Assembly (NCBI GenBank): GCA_963668615.2
Contig: CAXXCL010000003.1
Location: 496,001-560,000, forward strand
DNA from: JAAYPI01 sp963668615
GTDB lineage: Bacteria; Bacteroidota; Bacteroidia; Bacteroidales; Paludibacteraceae
Length of the DNA: 64,000 nucleotides
Direction of reading: 5' to 3'
A program made the translations under genes and the position numbers. Positions 24,525-32,668 of the stretch are shown here, one piece after another. The notes beneath the pieces are model-generated. The model did not search any database, had not been told where the DNA came from, and saw only the letters and a program-made list of their open reading frames with translations. Position 1 is the stretch's first letter. The number at the start of each line of letters is the position of its first letter.

Positions 24525-25244
24525 ATGGGTAACAACTCGTTTTTTCAATTCAAACAATTTACGATAAGCCAATCTGATTGTGCCATGAAAGTAGGAACAG
24601 ATGGGGTTCTTTTGGGTGCATGGACGGAAATAAAGTCGGCTAATTATATTTTGGATGTTGGCACAGGGACAGGTCTTATTACTTTGATGTTGGCACAAAA
24701 GTCATCGGCACAGATTGATGCCATCGAAATAGATGAGCTAGCAGGCAAACAAGCTGCTGAAAACTTTGCCACTTCGCCATGGAATAAACGGATACAGGTT
24801 CATATTTGTTCCTTTCAAGACTTTTTTATTATGTCTACCCAAAAATATGATTTGATTGTCTCCAATCCTCCCTATTTTGCCAAGTCATTAAAAAGCCCAT
24901 CTGAATTACGCTGCTTGGCAAGACACAACGACGATCTTTCTCAACAGGATTTACTTATCGGGGTGCAAAAACTATTAACCAAAACAGGTCGTTTTTGCGT
25001 TATTTTTCCGGTAAAAGAAGGAAACAATTTTATTGATTTGGCAGAAAAAAATAATCTTTTCTGTACTAAAAAAACAAATGTGTATTCTAACTTCAATGCT
25101 TCCATTAAACGATTGTTAATCGAATTTTCACCTACTCCATCAGACGTGCCATTAATAAATAATTTGGTTATCGAAACAGGTGAACGGCACAGTTACACAG
25201 AGCAATACAAACTACTAACAAAAGATTTTTATCTGAATTTTTAA
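24525..25244 (+). CDS. trmN6: tRNA1(Val) adenine-37 N6-methyltransferase family (TrmN6/YfiC type)
   Basis: A 239-residue SAM-dependent methyltransferase. It has the family opening FQFKQFTISQSDCAMKVGTDGVLLGAW, the SAM-binding motif DVGTGTG (residues 44-50) and the N6-adenine catalytic motif NPPY (114-117). Length equals that of E. coli YfiC (about 245). The predicted role is methylation of adenine 37 in a tRNA. It is divergent from carA and is transcribed alone. Confidence 0.88.
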   Translation: MGNNSFFQFKQFTISQSDCAMKVGTDGVLLGAWTEIKSANYILDVGTGTGLITLMLAQKSSAQIDAIEIDELAGKQAAENFATSPWNKRIQVHICSFQDFFIMSTQKYDLIVSNPPYFAKSLKSPSELRCLARHNDDLSQQDLLIGVQKLLTKTGRFCVIFPVKEGNNFIDLAEKNNLFCTKKTNVYSNFNASIKRLLIEFSPTPSDVPLINNLVIETGERHSYTEQYKLLTKDFYLNF

Positions 25245-25274
25245 AGCAATTTGCCATTCAACAAGACACATAGC

Positions 25275-25304
25275 CCTTGTTAATTGTCAATTAATGACTA
25301 ATTT
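25275..25304 (+). promoter_or_regulatory. Consensus promoter of the thioredoxin lipoprotein gene
   Basis: TTG (25275-25277), 19-bp spacer, TAATTTTG (25297-25304), an exact -7 box. The ATG is at 25331, 26 bp downstream. Confidence 0.7.
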
Positions 25305-25330
25305 TGTGGGCTATACTAATGTAATTCACC

Positions 25331-25795
25331 ATGAAAAAATTATCTTTCATTTGCACCATTTTATTTCTTTCCACATTTGCATCTTGCAATAAAACAGAAG
25401 AAAAAGTAAACGTTGAAAAAGTCCTTGTAAAACCTGAACATATTACAAAAAACGATTTTCTAAAAAAAATTATGGATTACGAAGCAAATCCTACCGAATG
25501 GAAATATCTCGGAGACAAACCTTGCATTGTTGATTTTTACGCTTCTTGGTGTGGACCTTGCAAGAAGATATCTCCTATTTTGGAAGAATTGGCTGAAGAA
25601 TATAAAGGACAAATTCATATTTACAAAGTAGATACCGAACAAGAAAAGGAATTATCTGATTTTTTCGGCATACAGAGTATTCCTACTCTTATGTTTTGCC
25701 CGATGAACAAAGCTCCGCAAATATCTGTGGGAGGAATAAGCAAAGCCGACCTAAAAAGGGCTATTGATGAAGTACTTTTGAAGAAAAATCGATAA
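25331..25795 (+). CDS. Thioredoxin-fold lipoprotein
   Basis: A 154-residue protein with a lipoprotein signal peptide (lipobox TFASC, Cys 19) and a thioredoxin domain from about residue 55. The active site is WCGPC at 73-77, preceded by IVDFYAS, and the cis-proline is in IPTLMF. It should be a membrane-anchored periplasmic thiol-disulfide reductase or oxidase. The classic thioredoxin CGPC, rather than DsbA-like CPHC, favours a reducing role. Followed by mtaB after 15 bp, so they may be co-transcribed. Confidence 0.9.
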   Translation: MKKLSFICTILFLSTFASCNKTEEKVNVEKVLVKPEHITKNDFLKKIMDYEANPTEWKYLGDKPCIVDFYASWCGPCKKISPILEELAEEYKGQIHIYKVDTEQEKELSDFFGIQSIPTLMFCPMNKAPQISVGGISKADLKRAIDEVLLKKNR

Positions 25796-25810
25796 CCATT
25801 TAGCAGGGAA

Positions 25811-27127
25811 ATGATAGATAACCTCATTTTTCAAAATAAAACAGTTGCTTATTATACGCTGGGATGCAAATTAAATTTTGCAGAAACATCGTCTATTGGA
25901 GAAAAACTGACAGAACAAGGTTTCAGAAAAGCAAAACCGCACGAAAAAGCCTCTGTTTGTATTATCAACACCTGTTCGGTAACTGATAGTGCAGATAAAA
26001 AATGTAGGCAAGCCATTCACAAAGCCATCAAAGAAAACCCAAACGCATACATAATTGTAACAGGCTGTTATGCCCAATTAAAACCTCAAGAAATAGCATC
26101 TATAGAAAATGTAGATTTAGTTTTGGGTGCAAATGATAAATTTATCATTCCGGATATTTTCGCACAAAAAATAACTCTTAACGAAAAAATCCTCGCTTCC
26201 GAAACAACCTTGAAAACCGAATTTCACCATTCAAGTTCAAGTAACGATCGCACACGCCACTTTTTAAAAGTGCAAGACGGATGCGATTATTTTTGTACAT
26301 ATTGTACAATTCCTTTTGCAAGAGGCAGAAGTAGAAATGGTTCAATAGCTGATTTGGTAGCAAGTGCAAAAAAGATTGCAACCAATGACGGCAAAGAAAT
26401 TGTACTGACAGGTGTTAATATTGGAGATTTCGGGCATAGCACAAACGAAACTTTTTTAGATTTAGTAAAAACATTGGACGAAGTGCAAGGAATCGAGCGT
26501 TTTCGCATTTCTTCTATTGAGCCAAACTTGTTAACAGACGAAATTATTGATTTTGTGGCACAATCAAAAAGGTTTGCACCCCATTTTCATATTCCGTTGC
26601 AATCGGGTTGCGATGAAGTGTTGAAACTAATGAAACGCCGTTACGATACACAACTTTTTGCTCATAAAATAGAAAAAATAAAATCGACTATACCACAAGC
26701 ATTCATCGGGGTAGATGTAATTGTAGGAGTACGTGGCGAAACCAAAGAATATTTTGATGCCGCATACCAATTTATCGAATCACTTAACATCTCTCAACTC
26801 CACGTATTTTCCTACTCAGAAAGAGCTGGAACACAAGCATTGAAAATTGACTATAAAGTCAACCCTCAAGACAAAAAACACCGCAGCCAACTGTTATTGT
26901 CTCTTTCAGATAAAAAGACTATCGATTTTTACCGCAGTCATCTTGGTGAAAACCATAAAGTTTTGTGGGAAGCTGCCAAAAAGGGAAATAAGATGTTCGG
27001 ATTTACCGAAAATTACATCAAAGTATCAAGAGATTTTTGTCCTGAGAAAATAAATACAATTGAAACTGTCATGCTAACAAGCGAAAACATTTGTATTGAT
27101 AATTATACCACAAAAAATGAAATTTGA
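25811..27127 (+). CDS. mtaB: tRNA t6A37 methylthiotransferase MtaB
   Basis: A 438-residue radical-SAM enzyme that adds a methylthio group to N6-threonylcarbamoyladenosine 37 of tRNA. The N-terminal UPF0004 iron-sulfur cluster is held by Cys 19 (TLGCKLN), Cys 55 (INTCSVTD) and Cys 86 (TGCYAQ). The radical-SAM CxxxCxxC motif is Cys 158, 162 and 165 (CDYFCTYC). The sequence TLGCKLNFAETSSI is diagnostic of the MtaB subgroup rather than MiaB or RimO. It overlaps the start of tgt by 11 bp, pairing two tRNA-anticodon-loop modification genes. Confidence 0.94.
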   Translation: MIDNLIFQNKTVAYYTLGCKLNFAETSSIGEKLTEQGFRKAKPHEKASVCIINTCSVTDSADKKCRQAIHKAIKENPNAYIIVTGCYAQLKPQEIASIENVDLVLGANDKFIIPDIFAQKITLNEKILASETTLKTEFHHSSSSNDRTRHFLKVQDGCDYFCTYCTIPFARGRSRNGSIADLVASAKKIATNDGKEIVLTGVNIGDFGHSTNETFLDLVKTLDEVQGIERFRISSIEPNLLTDEIIDFVAQSKRFAPHFHIPLQSGCDEVLKLMKRRYDTQLFAHKIEKIKSTIPQAFIGVDVIVGVRGETKEYFDAAYQFIESLNISQLHVFSYSERAGTQALKIDYKVNPQDKKHRSQLLLSLSDKKTIDFYRSHLGENHKVLWEAAKKGNKMFGFTENYIKVSRDFCPEKINTIETVMLTSENICIDNYTTKNEI

Positions 27128-28247
27128 CCTTCAATATATCGACCCAAAAAGCAACGCTCGTGCAGGGCTAATTACCACTGACCATGGCACCATAGAAACA
27201 CCGATTTTTATGCCTGTGGGGACGGTTGGATCTGTCAAAGCAGTCCATCAGCGTGAATTGAAAGAAGATATTCAGGCTCAAATTATTTTGGGAAATACTT
27301 ACCACTTATATCTCCGTCCGGGAATGGAAATTATGGAAAAGGCAGGTGGTTTGCATCAATTTATCGGTTGGGACAGACCCATCTTAACCGACAGCGGCGG
27401 TTTTCAAGTTTTTTCGCTGTCTCACAGACGTAAAATGGAAGAAGAAGGAGTTACTTTTCATTCTCATATTGACGGTTCTAAACACTTATTTACTCCTGAG
27501 AATGTAGTAGAGATTCAACGTACCATCGGATCAGATATTATGATGGCATTGGACGAATGTACACCCGGAGATGCCGATCACAACTATGCTAAAAGTTCTA
27601 TGGAGTTAACACACCGTTGGTTGGCTCGCGGCATAAAACACTTTGATGAAACGGAAGCAAAATATGGACATTCTCAAACATTCTTTCCAATTGTACAAGG
27701 TTGTATATATCGCGATTTGAGGGAGAAATCCGCCGAATTTATCGCTTCTCAAAACCGTGAAGGGAATGCTATTGGGGGCTTGGCTGTTGGCGAACCTACA
27801 GAAAAAATGTATGAGATGATTGAACTTGTCAATACCATTCTACCGAAAAAAAAGCCACGTTATCTAATGGGAGTAGGAACTCCGGCAAACATACTTGAGG
27901 GCATCGAACGTGGCATAGATATGTTCGATTGCGTAATGCCTACTCGAAACGGAAGAAACGGAATGTTATTTACAAAAAACGGCATTATGAACATGCGTAA
28001 TAAAAAATGGGCAGATGATTTTTCGTGCATAGACCCCGATGGAGCCTCCGATGTAGATATTTTATATTCAAAAGCTTATTTACGTCATTTATTTATTGCC
28101 AACGAACTTTTAGCATTGCAAATTGCTTCTATTCACAACTTAGCGTTTTATCTTTGGCTGGTAAAGGAAGCTCGTAAGCACATCATTTCGGGTGATTTCT
28201 CTTCATGGAAACCAAGTATGATTAAACAAATTTCACAACGATTATAA
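27117..28247 (+). CDS. tgt: tRNA-guanine transglycosylase
   Basis: A 376-residue enzyme exchanging guanine 34 for preQ1 in queuosine-type tRNAs. The start is the ATG at 27117 (MKFDLQYIDP), inside the end of mtaB. Catalytic residues are visible: Asp 92 in TDSGGFQVFS and nucleophile Asp 271 in MFDCVMPTRNGRNG. The C-terminal structural zinc site is altered: the usual CxCxxC aligned before YS.AYLRHL is G309, S311 and D314 here (PDGASDVDILYSKAYLRHL), while the His of IASIHNL (340) remains. From memory, other Bacteroidota Tgt proteins also lack these cysteines, so this is probably lineage-wide rather than a defect. Confidence 0.95.
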   Translation: MKFDLQYIDPKSNARAGLITTDHGTIETPIFMPVGTVGSVKAVHQRELKEDIQAQIILGNTYHLYLRPGMEIMEKAGGLHQFIGWDRPILTDSGGFQVFSLSHRRKMEEEGVTFHSHIDGSKHLFTPENVVEIQRTIGSDIMMALDECTPGDADHNYAKSSMELTHRWLARGIKHFDETEAKYGHSQTFFPIVQGCIYRDLREKSAEFIASQNREGNAIGGLAVGEPTEKMYEMIELVNTILPKKKPRYLMGVGTPANILEGIERGIDMFDCVMPTRNGRNGMLFTKNGIMNMRNKKWADDFSCIDPDGASDVDILYSKAYLRHLFIANELLALQIASIHNLAFYLWLVKEARKHIISGDFSSWKPSMIKQISQRL

Positions 28248-28281
28248 TTTTTTTTTGAATGTTATACCCTATATTTGTCGG

Positions 28282-30177
28282 ATGATGAAAAAGTATCTAA
28301 TATTATTTTTCTTTATTGCCTGCTTTATTGCAAAGGGATTCTCTCAGAATGAGAAAAAAGAACCTTCTGAAGGAGTTAAAGGATGGTATATTTCAGAGGA
28401 TTTTGCTTCAGAGAAAGTTGCCGATGTCGATACGTTCTCTCTAAACTATCAGAACAAAACGACGCCCGTGTATAAAAAAACAATAGGAGCATCTTGGTTG
28501 GGCAACTTGGGACTGCCGGAAGAGTCGCAAATCTTTTTTGACAGGGACAAATACAATCAGTCTCGCGAATTTATTTTTAAAAACCCTTACTTAGCCTATT
28601 ATTATTCGCCGGAAGATTATTTCTTTTTTAACACAAAAACACCTTACAGTAATATTTCATACACTTCGGGCGGTTATTCCTACAAGGAAGAAGACCATCT
28701 TTCCGGATTATTTTCAGTCAACGCAAACAAAAAACTGAATTTTACCTTTCTGGGAGATTACATTTACGGAAGAGGTGCCTACGACTCGCAATCGACGAAT
28801 GATTTAAACGGAGCACTCTATGGAAGTTACCGCGGAGATAGATACTCCATTTATTTTATTGCGTCGCTTAACAATTTCAAAAACTATGAAAATGGAGGAT
28901 TAGTTAGCAATGATTTGAGTGATAACAGCATAGAAAGCTACAATCGAGAAGTTAACATGACCGAATCATGGTCTATTTTCAGGTCTTTTTATCTGTACGC
29001 AAACCAACAATACTCCCTTGGATTTGAAAAAAGTGATCCTAATAATTCGGAAAAGAAAATATTTGTTCCTGTAACGACCTTCGGGTACACTGCAAAATAT
29101 GAGAACAATCAAAAAAAATATTACGAAAAAAGCATAACCGATTTCTATGCCAAAAATTATTATGATAGTATTGCCACTAACGATACTTGTTCGTACCAGT
29201 TATTGAAAAACGTTGCATCTATCTCACTCAATGAAGGGTTCCACAACTGGGCGATATTCGGCATACGTGCCTTTGCTGAATTTGATGTGGAGCAAAATAT
29301 GTGTTTAAATGCGGATTCAGCTCTTTCTCATACCAATGATTATTTGCTTTATGTTGGAGGAGAATTATCTCGGAAAAAAGGAATCTTTCAATATGATGCG
29401 ACAGGAAAATTAATGTTGTTTGGTGATAAACGAGGAGAGCTTGACTTGAATGGAAATTTTGAGACAAATATTCCTTTAAATAAACAGGTATTACGCATTT
29501 CCGGAAATGGATTCGTGACAAACACACCACCTTCCTTTTTCAAGGAAAATTACTATTCAAACCATTTTATTTGGAATAACTCCTTCGACAATATTTTTCG
29601 AACACGGGTATATGGAAATATCGCATTGCCCAACAATTATTGTAATTTTTCCGTGGGAGCTGGATGGGAAAATATTACTAACTACGTCTATTTCAACAAA
29701 GATGCTGTACCTGAACAATACTCCGGAAATATTGAAGTGCTTAGCGGTGATGCAAAACTAAATCTAACTTTATGGAGATTCCATTTAGATAATAAAGCAA
29801 CCTATCAAGTTAGTTCAAAAGATAAAATACTCCCCCTTCCAATGCTTTCTTTGTATAGTAATGTGTACGTTAAAAGTATTTTATTCAAGGTTTTACATTT
29901 TCAATTGGGTATGGATTGCCGATACAATACCGCTTATTATGCTAATGCCTATATGCCTGCAACCGGTCAATTTTACTTGCAAGATGAAACACGTATAGGC
30001 GATTATCCCTTAATGAATGTGTATGCTAATTTTCATCTCAAAAGAACTCGCTTTTTCCTGATGTATTATAATATCTCCGATTTACTTTTTGATAAAAAGG
30101 AATATTTTACCGTACCAAATTATGCTCTCAATCCGGGAATGTTTAAATTCGGAATTTCATGGAACTTTTATGATTAA
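28282..30177 (+). CDS. Putative outer-membrane porin (Porin_10-like)
   Basis: A 631-residue protein. The start is chosen at the ATG pair 28282/28285 (MMKKYLILFFFIACFIAKGFSQ), which gives a proper signal peptide; the frame is open to a TTG at 28255. The mature protein has many amphipathic aromatic strands and ends FKFGISWNFYD, typical of an outer-membrane beta-barrel with a terminal aromatic. The segment FFFNTKTPYSNISYTSGGY matches a conserved patch of the Bacteroidota putative porin family (PF14121 in memory). It follows tgt by 34 bp. Transport substrate unknown. Confidence 0.75.
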   Translation: MMKKYLILFFFIACFIAKGFSQNEKKEPSEGVKGWYISEDFASEKVADVDTFSLNYQNKTTPVYKKTIGASWLGNLGLPEESQIFFDRDKYNQSREFIFKNPYLAYYYSPEDYFFFNTKTPYSNISYTSGGYSYKEEDHLSGLFSVNANKKLNFTFLGDYIYGRGAYDSQSTNDLNGALYGSYRGDRYSIYFIASLNNFKNYENGGLVSNDLSDNSIESYNREVNMTESWSIFRSFYLYANQQYSLGFEKSDPNNSEKKIFVPVTTFGYTAKYENNQKKYYEKSITDFYAKNYYDSIATNDTCSYQLLKNVASISLNEGFHNWAIFGIRAFAEFDVEQNMCLNADSALSHTNDYLLYVGGELSRKKGIFQYDATGKLMLFGDKRGELDLNGNFETNIPLNKQVLRISGNGFVTNTPPSFFKENYYSNHFIWNNSFDNIFRTRVYGNIALPNNYCNFSVGAGWENITNYVYFNKDAVPEQYSGNIEVLSGDAKLNLTLWRFHLDNKATYQVSSKDKILPLPMLSLYSNVYVKSILFKVLHFQLGMDCRYNTAYYANAYMPATGQFYLQDETRIGDYPLMNVYANFHLKRTRFFLMYYNISDLLFDKKEYFTVPNYALNPGMFKFGISWNFYD

Positions 30178-30203
30178 ACCATTTTTCTTAACAAACTAAA
30201 ACC

Positions 30204-31010
30204 ATGAAGATCAGCCATATTATTTCTATCTGTCTTGCTATTGCTGTTTTATCTTTTAGCATTTCACTCGCTGTGATAAAAAGTTCTCGAGATTTCCGCC
30301 AAATTCAGAGAGAAGGAGTGTTACGTATTATAGTTGAAGAAAATAGCATGAGTTTTGTTATTAAAAATGACAGTAGTATAACGGGATTGCAATATAAAAT
30401 GATCAAAAAATTTGCTTCCGACTTCAATTTGAAATTAGAATTTATTCACGAAACTAATTTAGATAGTGCTATCAAAATGTTACAAAATGAAGATGTTGAC
30501 ATTCTAGTGTGGCATATTCCTGTTCACAATGAAATGCGAGATAGAGTAGATTTTTCGGTTCCGGTATTTAAGGGTAGACAAATTCTGGTTCAACGTAAAA
30601 TGCCGTCAAATGGGAAAAAACAAGCCATTCGAAACCAGCTTAATTTAGCAAAAAAGACCATTTATATTCCTCTAAACTCTCCTTATAAGCAACGAATCAA
30701 CAATTTAGCAAAAGAAATCGGGGATACTATTCAAATTCAAGAAATAAAGAATGTAACGCCTAAGGACTTGTTCAAAATGATTGATGAGGGCAAAATTGAT
30801 TTTACAGTATGTGACGAATCTGTTGCAGAAATTGAAAAGAAACATTTTCCGAATTTAGATATAGAAACGGCTATTAGTTTTACGCAAAACTATTCCTGGG
30901 GACTACGAAAGTCATCTCCTGTGTTAAAAAACACGTTGAATGCATGGCTGAGTATATACCTTGACAGTGAGGAATACAACGCACTTCATAAAAAATACAC
31001 GGAAAATTAA
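30204..31010 (+). CDS. Periplasmic substrate-binding-domain protein (SBP_bac_3, MltF-like N-terminal half)
   Basis: A 268-residue protein with an N-terminal membrane anchor or signal (about residues 6-26). The remainder is a type 3 solute-binding domain (GVLRIIVEENSMSFVIKNDSSITGLQYKMIKKFASDF, then DVDILVWHIPVHNEMRDRVDFSVPVF and FTVCDESVAEI). Lytic transglycosylase MltF has this domain followed by an SLT domain; the SLT part is absent here and no transporter genes are adjacent. It may therefore be a regulatory or sensory binding protein. It lies 26 bp after the porin gene and ends 7 bp from the convergent patatin gene. Confidence 0.75.
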   Translation: MKISHIISICLAIAVLSFSISLAVIKSSRDFRQIQREGVLRIIVEENSMSFVIKNDSSITGLQYKMIKKFASDFNLKLEFIHETNLDSAIKMLQNEDVDILVWHIPVHNEMRDRVDFSVPVFKGRQILVQRKMPSNGKKQAIRNQLNLAKKTIYIPLNSPYKQRINNLAKEIGDTIQIQEIKNVTPKDLFKMIDEGKIDFTVCDESVAEIEKKHFPNLDIETAISFTQNYSWGLRKSSPVLKNTLNAWLSIYLDSEEYNALHKKYTEN

Positions 31011-31017
31011 TTTCAAT

Positions 31018-31884
31018 TTATTGTGCCTTTTTGACTAAAGCAGGATGTGCTTTGATATATTCTACAGTTCTATTATACCCTATGGTATAAAGTTCCTTGT
31101 ACGCATCAAAATTAAAAAGCGTGCAAGTATTAGCACCATCGCAACTTATATAAAAATCGCACATTGGTTTTCGCAAACGATGTGTTTCTGCATTAGCAGC
31201 CAACGTAGAAAGCATTGCAATATCCGTTTTGCTTTTAAGAACTTGGTTTTTAGGATATTCCAATACATCAACGCCAATAATGACATGGCACTTTTCTCGT
31301 AAAGGCTCTACAGGTAAATTATTCAGCAATCCTCCATCTACGTAATAAGATCCATCGACAAGCTGTGCCTCAAAAACGGTTGGAATAGCAGAAGATGCAC
31401 AGACATATTCTGCCAACTTGTCACCGGAATGCTTTATATTCCATTCTCCTGTATTTAAGTTAGTTACACAAACATAAAATTGCTTATGTAAACCTTCAAA
31501 GCTATTTTGAGGAATATACTTTTTCAAAACTTTAGAAATTGATTGCATACCGGAGAATCCCAAACTCGTTTTTGGAAATTTGAAAATATTTGAAAGCTTA
31601 TCCATCTTTTCAATGGAAATTATCTTCATGATTTGAGCCGGAGAATAACCCGCCGCATAAAATGCACCTATAATCGCACCCATACTTGCCCCAGAAACAT
31701 AGTCAGGTTTAATTCCATTATCCTCCAAAGCTTGTAACACACCTATATGAGCAAACCCCAAAGCAGCTCCCCCACTCAAACAGATTCCAACAGTATTTTT
31801 CGATTTTGCTTTATTTGTTTCAGCAACGGTTACCTGAAAAACGAGTAAAAAAAAGGCAACAAATAAGGTTGTTATTTTTCTCAT
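31018..31884 (-). CDS. Patatin-like phospholipase
   Basis: A 288-residue protein with a signal peptide (MRKITTLFVAFFLLVFQVTVAE). The start is the ATG at 31884; a longer open frame upstream covers the promoter. The patatin domain shows the oxyanion motif SGGAALG (38-44), nucleophile elbow GASMG (Ser 67) and catalytic Asp in VDGG (Asp 183). The expected activity is acyl-ester hydrolysis of phospholipids in the envelope. It lacks the C-terminal barrel of PlpD-type proteins. It diverges from the DUF554 gene. Confidence 0.9.
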   Translation of the reverse strand: MRKITTLFVAFFLLVFQVTVAETNKAKSKNTVGICLSGGAALGFAHIGVLQALEDNGIKPDYVSGASMGAIIGAFYAAGYSPAQIMKIISIEKMDKLSNIFKFPKTSLGFSGMQSISKVLKKYIPQNSFEGLHKQFYVCVTNLNTGEWNIKHSGDKLAEYVCASSAIPTVFEAQLVDGSYYVDGGLLNNLPVEPLREKCHVIIGVDVLEYPKNQVLKSKTDIAMLSTLAANAETHRLRKPMCDFYISCDGANTCTLFNFDAYKELYTIGYNRTVEYIKAHPALVKKAQ

Positions 31885-31904
31885 AATTTTTTTTATTGTA
31901 AAAA

Positions 31905-31912
31905 CAAATATA
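31905..31912 (-). promoter_or_regulatory. -7 box of the patatin-like gene
   Basis: On the minus strand TATATTTG, an exact TAnnTTTG box, 20 bp upstream of the ATG at 31884; the nearest TTTG (31930-31927) is only 14 bp away. Confidence 0.4.
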
Positions 31913-31945
31913 GAAAATTTTGCCAACAAACGTGATTATTTTAAC

Positions 31946-31953
31946 TACTTTTG
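31946..31953 (+). promoter_or_regulatory. -7 box of the DUF554-tex unit
   Basis: TACTTTTG, an exact box, 25 bp before the ATG at 31979, with TTTG at 31919-31922 (23-bp spacing). Confidence 0.45.
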
Positions 31954-31978
31954 CTCTTAAATTTGTAAAAAAACATCT

Positions 31979-32665
31979 ATGATAGGTACTCTCGTCAATG
32001 CTTCTGCTATAATTGTCGGTGGAAGTATTGGTCTGCTCCTCAAAAAAAACTTTCCGGAAAAGTACATTTCCATCTACTTTCAAGCAGTCGGGCTATTTAC
32101 CATCTTGTTAGGAGTAAAAATGGCTTTGGCTGTTTCATTTCCCATCCTTATGGTGTTCAGCCTAATATGTGGAGGCTTGGTAGGCGAATTTTTTGACCTT
32201 GAAGGGAAAACAGAAAAATTCGGAAATTGGCTAAAAAGGAAGTTACATCTTAATAATGAACACTTTACAGAGGGATTGGTAACTGCATTTCTTTTATTCT
32301 GTATGGGGTCAATGTCTGTTATCGGAGCAATTGAAGAGGGGTTCGGCAAAACATCCGATTTACTTTTAACCAAATCATTAATGGATGGATTCTCTGCCCT
32401 TATGTTGGCTTCGGCTTTTGGCATAGGTGTCTTGTTTTCTTCCATTCCGCTATTGCTTTTTCAGGGAGGCATAACCATATTTGTTTGGGTTTTTGCCAAA
32501 GATATTCCAATTGAATATATAAATGAATTAACCGCTGTAGGAGGCGTTTTACTTATTGGTTTAAGTATTAATATATTAGAAATAAAGAAATTACGAATCA
32601 TTAACCTTTTACCATCCCTACTCTTTGTTTGTTTATTTATGTACATTCGTTCCTTTTTGGGTTAA
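31979..32665 (+). CDS. DUF554 family membrane protein
   Basis: A 228-residue integral membrane protein with about six or seven hydrophobic segments. The conserved start (GTLVNASAIIVGGSIGLLL) and middle (FCMGSMSVIGAIEEGF, then LLTKSLMDGFSALMLAS) identify the DUF554 family, also called YdfK-like, whose function is unknown. It is followed after 3 bp by tex and is co-transcribed with it. Confidence 0.9.
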   Translation: MIGTLVNASAIIVGGSIGLLLKKNFPEKYISIYFQAVGLFTILLGVKMALAVSFPILMVFSLICGGLVGEFFDLEGKTEKFGNWLKRKLHLNNEHFTEGLVTAFLLFCMGSMSVIGAIEEGFGKTSDLLLTKSLMDGFSALMLASAFGIGVLFSSIPLLLFQGGITIFVWVFAKDIPIEYINELTAVGGVLLIGLSINILEIKKLRIINLLPSLLFVCLFMYIRSFLG

Positions 32666-32668
32666 AAT

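Noticed and set aside
28255..28281. TTG start for the porin gene
   Set aside because: The extra nine residues would precede the signal peptide; the ATG at 28282 gives a normal one.
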